The notes under the pieces are model-generated. The model was not told the origin of the DNA. It did no database searches and was given only the letters and a program-made list of their open reading frames with translations. This document shows positions 58,906 through 64,000 of a stretch of 64,000 bases of DNA, piece by piece. Each line of letters opens with the position of its first letter. The stretch's first letter is position 1. The translations under genes were made by a program, and so were the position numbers. This stretch comes from Bacteroidia bacterium (GTDB taxonomy: Bacteria; Bacteroidota; Bacteroidia; J057): contig JAWPMV010000001.1 of NCBI GenBank assembly GCA_033391075.1, positions 1,550,001 through 1,614,000 of the forward strand, read 5' to 3'.

Positions 58906-59670
58906 TCAAAGCCTCCCCATCGCCAATCCTCCATCCACCATGATGACCTGGCCGGTAGAGTAGGGGAAGTTACCTTCAAGTAGAGAAGCCACTGCTTTTC
59001 CTACATCCTCGGGATAGCCCCATCTTCCCTGAACCGCAAGCCCTTCTTCGATGAGTAGTTTGTCGTATTTTTCTTTGACCGCAGCAGTCATATCAGTCTT
59101 TATAACGCCCGGTCGAAGCTCATAGACCTGAATGTTTTCGCTCGCCAATCGAGCAGCATAAAGCTGAGTCATCATAGCCATCCCGGCTTTTGAGATACAA
59201 TATTGTCCTCGATTTACAGAAACCAGGGTAGCAGAAACAGAAGACATATTGATGATATATCGAGGGGCTTCTTTGCCCGCTTTGATCATTTCCTTTGCTG
59301 CCAGTTGGGACAAAAAGAAAGAGCCCTTAAGGTTGATGCTAATCACGCGATCAAAACTCTCCTCGCTCATGTCAAGCAAATCTTTTCTCTCTCTGGGAGC
59401 AACCCCGGCATTGTTGATTAGGGCATCGAGCTGGCCATAATGATCGAGGCATGTCTTGAGGATTTGAATGCGCCCTTCCTTTTCGCCTATATTTCCCTGA
59501 CAATAGATCACCTCTACCTCCTGAGCTCTCAATTTTTCAAGGGTCTCTGTTACGGAAGCTTCCTCGCGCATTCCATTGATTGCAAGATGCCAGCCTGCTT
59601 CAGCCAAAGACATTGCTATGCCCAGACCAATTCCTCTGCTTCCTCCGGTTATGAGTGCTACCTTTTTCAT
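58906..59670 (-). CDS. Short-chain dehydrogenase/reductase
   Basis: With the ATG at 59670 the protein has 254 residues; codons further upstream (to 59712) lie inside the preceding gene. The classical SDR marks are present: GGSRGIG cofactor motif (9-15), NNAG (86-89), Ser144, and the Tyr157-x-x-x-Lys161 pair, then RPGVIKTDMT. The sequence resembles FabG-like oxidoreductases that occur in sugar acid degradation clusters. A KduD-like reduction of a keto-uronate would suit the GH88 operon but is not proven. Its start overlaps the dehydrogenase stop in an ATGA junction, so the two are coupled. Confidence 0.9.
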   Translation of the reverse strand: MKKVALITGGSRGIGLGIAMSLAEAGWHLAINGMREEASVTETLEKLRAQEVEVIYCQGNIGEKEGRIQILKTCLDHYGQLDALINNAGVAPRERKDLLDMSEESFDRVISINLKGSFFLSQLAAKEMIKAGKEAPRYIINMSSVSATLVSVNRGQYCISKAGMAMMTQLYAARLASENIQVYELRPGVIKTDMTAAVKEKYDKLLIEEGLAVQGRWGYPEDVGKAVASLLEGNFPYSTGQVIMVDGGLAMGRL

Positions 59671-60818
59671 GCGTTTAAATCTTCGAGATCTACCCAGGCT
59701 CTTTTTTCCCAACTTTCAATGCCTTTTTCAGCCAACTGAATGCCTTTTGCTCCTTCTAATAAATCATTGGGAAAATGGCCTCCCTGATGCACATATTTCA
59801 GGAAGAGTTCCCATTGAACTTTGAAGGCATTATCATAGGCTTCCTGCTGAGGTATTTTGCTCCAGTCTTCATAAAAATTTATGGGCTGGGGTACATCCGG
59901 ATTCCAAACAGGTTTTGGAGTATTTCCATAGTGCTGGATGTAGCAATCGCGAAGACCTGCTACGGCTGATCCTTTGGTCCCATCAACCTGTAGGGTCAAT
60001 AAATCATCTCTCCTTACCCGCACCGTCCAGGAAGAATTGAAATGAGCGATAATGCCTCCTTCCAGTTCGAAAGTTGCATAGGCTGCATCATCAGCAGTGG
60101 CTTTGTAGGTATTTCCGGATTCATCAATACGCTCATGAATATGAGTAGCTCCCATACAGGAAACCGATTTTACCTTGCCAAAGATGTTATCCAGAACATA
60201 TCTCCAATGGCAGAGCATATCGACGATGATTCCTCCATCATCTTCTTTGCGATAATTCCAGGAAGGTCGATTAGCCGGAATGCTATCCCCTTCAAATACC
60301 CAGTAGCCAAATTCTCCTCTAATAGACATGATTCTTCCAAAGAAACCATTCTGAATAAGCCTTTGGATTTTCAATAAACCGGGCAACCATAACTTATCCT
60401 GAACAACTCCATGCTTTACTCCTTTCGCCTCCGCCAGTCGATACAACTCCAGACCTTCTTCCAGGCTCGCCCCTGAAGGTTTCTCGCAATAGATATGTTT
60501 CCCGGCTTCAATGGCCTTTTTCACCGCAGCAAATCTTCTCCCGGTGATCTGGGCATCAAAATAGATCTGGTAAGCATCTTCTTTCAAAACGGCATCCAGG
60601 TCTGTACTCCATGAATCCATACCTGAGAGTTCGCACAGATGTTTCAGCTTGTTCTCATTTCTGCCCACCAGAATGGCATAAGGCATGATGCATTCATTGG
60701 CATTCAGCTTTACGCCCCCTTGCTCACGGATCGCAACAATAGACCTGAGCAAATGTTGATTGGTTCCCATGCGGCCCGTAACCCCGTTCATGATGATCCC
60801 TAGTTCGTGTACTTTCAT
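59667..60818 (-). CDS. Gfo/Idh/MocA family oxidoreductase
   Basis: The 383-residue protein has the Rossmann start LGIIMNGVTGRMG (a variant glycine motif), the EKP motif (CEKPSG), and in the second domain the active-site stretch DDGGIIVDMLCHWRYVLD. It is longer than IolG and belongs to a subgroup found with TIM-barrel isomerases in Bacteroidota sugar clusters. In related clusters such dehydrogenases oxidise or reduce C3 of a glycoside or act on keto-sugars; this is family knowledge. It starts 16 nt after the isomerase gene and overlaps the SDR gene by 4 nt. Confidence 0.9.
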   Translation of the reverse strand: MKVHELGIIMNGVTGRMGTNQHLLRSIVAIREQGGVKLNANECIMPYAILVGRNENKLKHLCELSGMDSWSTDLDAVLKEDAYQIYFDAQITGRRFAAVKKAIEAGKHIYCEKPSGASLEEGLELYRLAEAKGVKHGVVQDKLWLPGLLKIQRLIQNGFFGRIMSIRGEFGYWVFEGDSIPANRPSWNYRKEDDGGIIVDMLCHWRYVLDNIFGKVKSVSCMGATHIHERIDESGNTYKATADDAAYATFELEGGIIAHFNSSWTVRVRRDDLLTLQVDGTKGSAVAGLRDCYIQHYGNTPKPVWNPDVPQPINFYEDWSKIPQQEAYDNAFKVQWELFLKYVHQGGHFPNDLLEGAKGIQLAEKGIESWEKRAWVDLEDLNA

Positions 60819-60834
60819 ATTACTTAGCTAATAT

Positions 60835-61659
60835 TCAGGAGTTGTTTTTATACGTGTGTATGATTTTTTTGAGATATTCTGTTTGATCCATAGCCCAGTA
60901 TTTATGGCTGAACACTTCCACTTCATGGAAGCCTCTAAAGCCTGCTTCCTCTACCCAGCTTCTGATTTTTTGTAGAGGAATACAGCCATCTCCCATCAGC
61001 CCACGATCATTCAGCATATCTTCTGGTGGATATTTCCAGTCGCAAATGTGGTAGGCAAATAAATTGCCCATTCTACCTGCTCTCAATATTTCCGCTTTCA
61101 GATTTTCCTCCCACCAGAGATGATAGACATCTGCGACCACGCCCACATATTCATTATCCAGCCTTTCTGCTATATCATTTCCCTGTTTTAAAGTGTTGAT
61201 TGCTGATCGGGTATCGGCATACATGGGATGGAGAGGTTCTATCCCGAGTTTAACCTTATGTTCCTGGGCGAAAGGCAGGAGATTTTCAATCCCGGATTCA
61301 ATTTGTGCGCGGGATTCTTCCAGACTTTGCTGAGGTTCTGCCCCACAGACCAGGACCAGCAAGGGAGCTCCAATTTCTGCAGCTTCCTCTATCATTTGTT
61401 TATTATGGGAAAGGGCTGCTTCTCTTTTTTCTTTGCTGCTGGATGGAAAAAAACCACCCCTTACATAAGAAACAACTTCAATGTCATAACTGCTCAATAG
61501 AGCTCCTGCTTTCTGAGCTCCCATTTTTTCTATGGCATTTTGCCAAACACTGATTCCTTTTACGCCATGAGAAAGATATTGATCAAGGGCTTCTTCCAAA
61601 GACCAGCTTTTGGTTGTAATAGTATGAACACAGAGTTTTTGAAGATCAGGACTTTGCAT
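60835..61659 (-). CDS. Sugar phosphate isomerase/epimerase-like TIM barrel protein
   Basis: The 274-residue protein belongs to the xylose isomerase-like (AP endonuclease 2) group. Likely divalent metal ligands lie in LGIEPLHPMYAD (Glu), VVADVYHLWW (Asp/His), YHICDWKYPP (His) and the C-terminal FHEVEVFS (Glu). Members act as isomerases, epimerases or keto-sugar lyases, depending on the cluster. It sits between the GH88 and Gfo/Idh/MocA genes with gaps of 6 and 16 nt, so it probably handles the sugar freed by GH88. It is cytoplasmic. The exact reaction is unknown. Confidence 0.88.
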   Translation of the reverse strand: MQSPDLQKLCVHTITTKSWSLEEALDQYLSHGVKGISVWQNAIEKMGAQKAGALLSSYDIEVVSYVRGGFFPSSSKEKREAALSHNKQMIEEAAEIGAPLLVLVCGAEPQQSLEESRAQIESGIENLLPFAQEHKVKLGIEPLHPMYADTRSAINTLKQGNDIAERLDNEYVGVVADVYHLWWEENLKAEILRAGRMGNLFAYHICDWKYPPEDMLNDRGLMGDGCIPLQKIRSWVEEAGFRGFHEVEVFSHKYWAMDQTEYLKKIIHTYKNNS

Positions 61660-61665
61660 GAAGGA

Positions 61666-63048
61666 TTATTCTTGGATACAGCGGAAAAAAGTATAATAAG
61701 GTTCATCCTTGATGATCCTTTGAAGGTAGAGGGCTAATTCGCGCAAATGATAATCTCCCCACATGCAAGACTCTCCATGTGGAATCTTATGGCCGGTAGG
61801 AATATAATCCCACCCATTCGGATGGTGATAAATACTGTGAAGGAGCAAGCCATGATGTTCCGGGTCCATGCTCAAATAAGGCTCTGAAAACAGACTTTTA
61901 CTCACCGTCAAACCTGCTTGCCAATATTTCTTTGCAGCTTCAGGATCTGAGTTTTGTAAAAATTTCCCCAGCCTCAAAAGGCCCTGAGCTCCTATAGCTG
62001 CAGCAGAGCTATCAATGGGTTCGTGTTCATTATAAGGATCGCTGGGACGATTTAAATAATCTCCCATTTTATGCAAATTTGGAGCGCCTGTATCCCAATA
62101 TGGAATTCCATCAGTTGGAGTATTGTCGATGAAGAAATCGCAGCTAGCTTTTGCTGCTTTCAGATAGATAGCCTCAACACTCTTTCTGCCTCCAAATGCT
62201 TCTAGCTCTTCATCCGTTCGGCTTTGTAGGTATTCCAGTTGCTCTGGAAATCCTGCCATGGCCCAGGCAAGTCCCCGGGTCCAGGTACTGAAACCTGTAT
62301 AACCTTGTTGGGAATTGGGGCAACGGAAGTTCCCATCATTAGTATTGAAAACACTTTCATGAGCTGCCCTTCCCCAAACGTCATAAGAATCTCTGCCTTC
62401 TCCGTAATAAATCGAATATTCGGCTGTAGCTATGGCATGCTGGATGGCACGACCCAAAAGATTTATTCGAGTATCATGTTCATCTGATATGGCAAATCCC
62501 AAAGAGTGACTGACTACCAAGGCCCGAACAGATCTGATGGTATCTACAAATAGGCTATGGGGGCCGTTAAAGGAATAGATAAATCCTTTATTCTCGCCGG
62601 TTTTGGTCCATCTTTTTGCCTGGACAGATCCGGAAATCTTTAGAGCTAATTCATAAAAATGTTGCTCCCAGTCATTTTGGGGTATTTTTCCTTCTTTCAT
62701 CAAGCGAAGGAGATTTCCATAAGTGCTGACATTATTGAAGCCGTGATCATGTACTCCAAAGTGGCCAACATGGGGAGCCATTTTCTCTACAGTGGCATTC
62801 CTCCCATATGCTAAAAAAGATTGATCGCCCTGCGCATCAAATTGTAAGACGGCAGAACCATATTGAAAGCCCTGTGTCCACTCAGTCCAGCCTCTGGTAC
62901 TGTATTTTCCTGCCATTGTAAATACAGGAGCACCTTTATCGGTGTCATACTCTTTTTCGATTCTGCGAATTTTTTCTCCGGAGATATCCCAACATTTCTC
63001 TATTTCAGATTGGAGGTCCTTCGCCTGGATAGTAGAATTGATCTTCAT
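61666..63048 (-). CDS. GH88-like unsaturated glucuronyl hydrolase
   Basis: GH88 enzymes hydrolyse delta-4,5-unsaturated uronic acids left by polysaccharide lyases. The 460-residue protein shows a six-hairpin alpha/alpha barrel. Candidate catalytic Asp101 lies in GVHDHGFNN and Asp169 in SLFVDTIRS. TGFSTWTRGLAWAMAG matches the family substrate segment, and DSSAAAIGAQGLLRLG plus ESCMWGDYHLRELAL close the barrel. There is no signal peptide, as usual for GH88, so it is cytoplasmic and needs an importer such as the symporter at 57172. It is the first structural gene after the LacI-type regulator (97-nt gap). No lyase is in the window, so the source polysaccharide is unknown. Confidence 0.87.
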   Translation of the reverse strand: MKINSTIQAKDLQSEIEKCWDISGEKIRRIEKEYDTDKGAPVFTMAGKYSTRGWTEWTQGFQYGSAVLQFDAQGDQSFLAYGRNATVEKMAPHVGHFGVHDHGFNNVSTYGNLLRLMKEGKIPQNDWEQHFYELALKISGSVQAKRWTKTGENKGFIYSFNGPHSLFVDTIRSVRALVVSHSLGFAISDEHDTRINLLGRAIQHAIATAEYSIYYGEGRDSYDVWGRAAHESVFNTNDGNFRCPNSQQGYTGFSTWTRGLAWAMAGFPEQLEYLQSRTDEELEAFGGRKSVEAIYLKAAKASCDFFIDNTPTDGIPYWDTGAPNLHKMGDYLNRPSDPYNEHEPIDSSAAAIGAQGLLRLGKFLQNSDPEAAKKYWQAGLTVSKSLFSEPYLSMDPEHHGLLLHSIYHHPNGWDYIPTGHKIPHGESCMWGDYHLRELALYLQRIIKDEPYYTFFRCIQE

Positions 63049-63145
63049 ATAGTTAGACTTTCTTGCTTAGTAAGCTGTTAATTTACGGTATGGAATTGGC
63101 TAAATCTAATAGAAAAAACCGCATATAATTAAGCATTCAATCTAC

Positions 63146-64000
63146 TCAGGGAGCCAAATGGCCATTCATGTAGAATTCCGCATTTTCCCTTACAATGATA
63201 TCTATCGGAATATCAATATTAAGTTCGGTTTGATCTTGAGAAGTAAGAAATTTATATAAGCCCTTGACTGCTGCGTAGCCCTGATATTCTGGTTTTTGAT
63301 TTATCAGGAATTGAATTTTCCCCGCATTCAGGTAAGCCAGATTTTGTTCGTTTAAGTCAAAGCCTACCAAATAGAGTTCAGGATCATCATAATTTGCCAG
63401 TAAGTCCAACAACCTGAATGAACGGGCATTCGTGACAAAAATGCCTTTAGGTTCTTGACGTTCAATAAGTTTAGGAATTACTTCTTGCAGGTCGACATGA
63501 TCATCAAAGGGGAGATTGATGGTGTAAATTTCATCCTGACTATGCCTGGATTTTTTTTCGAAATAAGCTCGAAATCCCTGCTCCCTTTGCAGATTGTTTA
63601 CCTGGATTCCTCTTTCATTCAATATATTGATGACGAAATAAAGTCCCTTTCCCTTTAACAAACCTTCTAACAATCTGCCTGCGACTTGGCCCGCTTTAAA
63701 AGAATCCTGGTTTATATAATTGGCCTTGAAATTTAACTCCTGCCTACTATCCAAAAAAACCACAGCTATCTCGAATTCTTCCAGTTTTTGTAAAAAGAGA
63801 TCACTTTCACTTTTGAAAAATGGGACACTGATAATGGCATCATATTCCCTCTTCAAGATTTCATTGGACTGCTCCTCAAAACTGCTGGGGTCAAAGGAAT
63901 TGAAATAATAATAACTGACGGAGATTCCCTGCTCCTTTAGCTCCTCAACGGCTTTATTTATGCCATACTGGGGAAGTTTCCAGTAGCTAAACTCATCTTT
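63146..64000 (-). CDS. LacI-type regulator, ligand-binding part; N-terminus beyond the window
   Basis: The frame is open from the right edge (64000) to a stop at 63146, giving 284 codons of a truncated gene; no start is needed inside the window. The content is a periplasmic-binding-protein-like fold: YWKLPQYGINKAVEELKEQG, then YDAIISVPFF, GQVAGRLLEG and LYLVGFDLNEQN near the hinge. This matches the sugar-binding part of LacI-family regulators common in Bacteroidota, whose N-terminal HTH would lie just outside. Located 97 nt upstream of GH88 on the same strand, it probably controls the uronide operon. A stand-alone binding protein cannot be excluded. Confidence 0.8.
   Translation of the reverse strand, partial: KDEFSYWKLPQYGINKAVEELKEQGISVSYYYFNSFDPSSFEEQSNEILKREYDAIISVPFFKSESDLFLQKLEEFEIAVVFLDSRQELNFKANYINQDSFKAGQVAGRLLEGLLKGKGLYFVINILNERGIQVNNLQREQGFRAYFEKKSRHSQDEIYTINLPFDDHVDLQEVIPKLIERQEPKGIFVTNARSFRLLDLLANYDDPELYLVGFDLNEQNLAYLNAGKIQFLINQKPEYQGYAAVKGLYKFLTSQDQTELNIDIPIDIIVRENAEFYMNGHLAP

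Noticed and set aside
1-64000. CRISPR arrays, tRNA or rRNA genes, transposases, prophage genes
   Set aside because: I looked for direct repeat arrays, cloverleaf-like sequences and typical mobile-element proteins and saw none.

Overview
The window is a 64 kb chromosomal stretch from a member of the Bacteroidota. Several things point there. Two secreted proteins end in type IX secretion (T9SS) type A sorting domains. Surface lipoproteins are numerous, with a Cys about 16-24 residues from the start. Start codons lack Shine-Dalgarno sequences, and a fucokinase/GDP-fucose pyrophosphorylase fusion of the Bacteroides Fkp type is present. The gene content (four sulfatases, GH20, GH33, GH88, a lytic polysaccharide monooxygenase, solute:sodium symporters) suggests a free-living, probably marine, glycan degrader. 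A Saprospiria/Lewinella-like lineage is a guess only. I saw no rRNA, tRNA, CRISPR array, insertion sequence or prophage.

Layout. 1-7 kb: an edge-truncated TPR protein (minus strand), a small membrane protein, a GH20 hexosaminidase lipoprotein, a DUF819 membrane protein, and a convergent sorbosone-dehydrogenase/cytochrome c lipoprotein. 7-21 kb: three sulfatase lipoproteins among an acyl-CoA ligase, a spinster-type MFS transporter, an AA10 LPMO with a T9SS tail, an M14 peptidase, a class A beta-lactamase-fold lipoprotein and a DUF1080 protein. 21-39 kb: after a minus-strand serine hydrolase, a unidirectional run of eleven plus-strand genes: fkp, a symporter, iolD-iolE-iolG-iolB-iolC, a second iolG, a fourth sulfatase, a sialidase and an esterase. 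This joins inositol catabolism to deoxysugar activation and glycan trimming. iolA, iolJ and a regulator are not in the window.

39-48 kb: an enoyl-CoA hydratase, then a minus-strand operon that is the most unusual part of the window. It encodes a probably bicovalent FAD oxidase (BBE type), a 7TM sensor histidine kinase, a 747-residue protein that looks like the N-terminal half of VioB/RebD without the ferritin-like catalytic half, and a kelch-like lipoprotein. 48-52 kb: a HAD phosphatase, a T9SS-exported animal-type haem peroxidase, a response regulator with a degenerate receiver, and a possible small RNA. 52-57 kb: a polysaccharide deacetylase and small envelope or hypothetical proteins. 57-64 kb: a minus-strand catabolic operon (LacI-type regulator cut by the window edge, GH88 hydrolase, TIM-barrel isomerase, Gfo/Idh/MocA dehydrogenase, SDR, small membrane protein, symporter, lipoprotein) that probably imports and breaks down an unsaturated uronic acid oligosaccharide.

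Intergenic DNA carries a palindromic repeat family (two clear copies plus possible fragments), several hairpin terminators, and a recurrent ACTACTACT motif at or close to start codons. No SusC/SusD pair occurs despite the many glycan-active genes.
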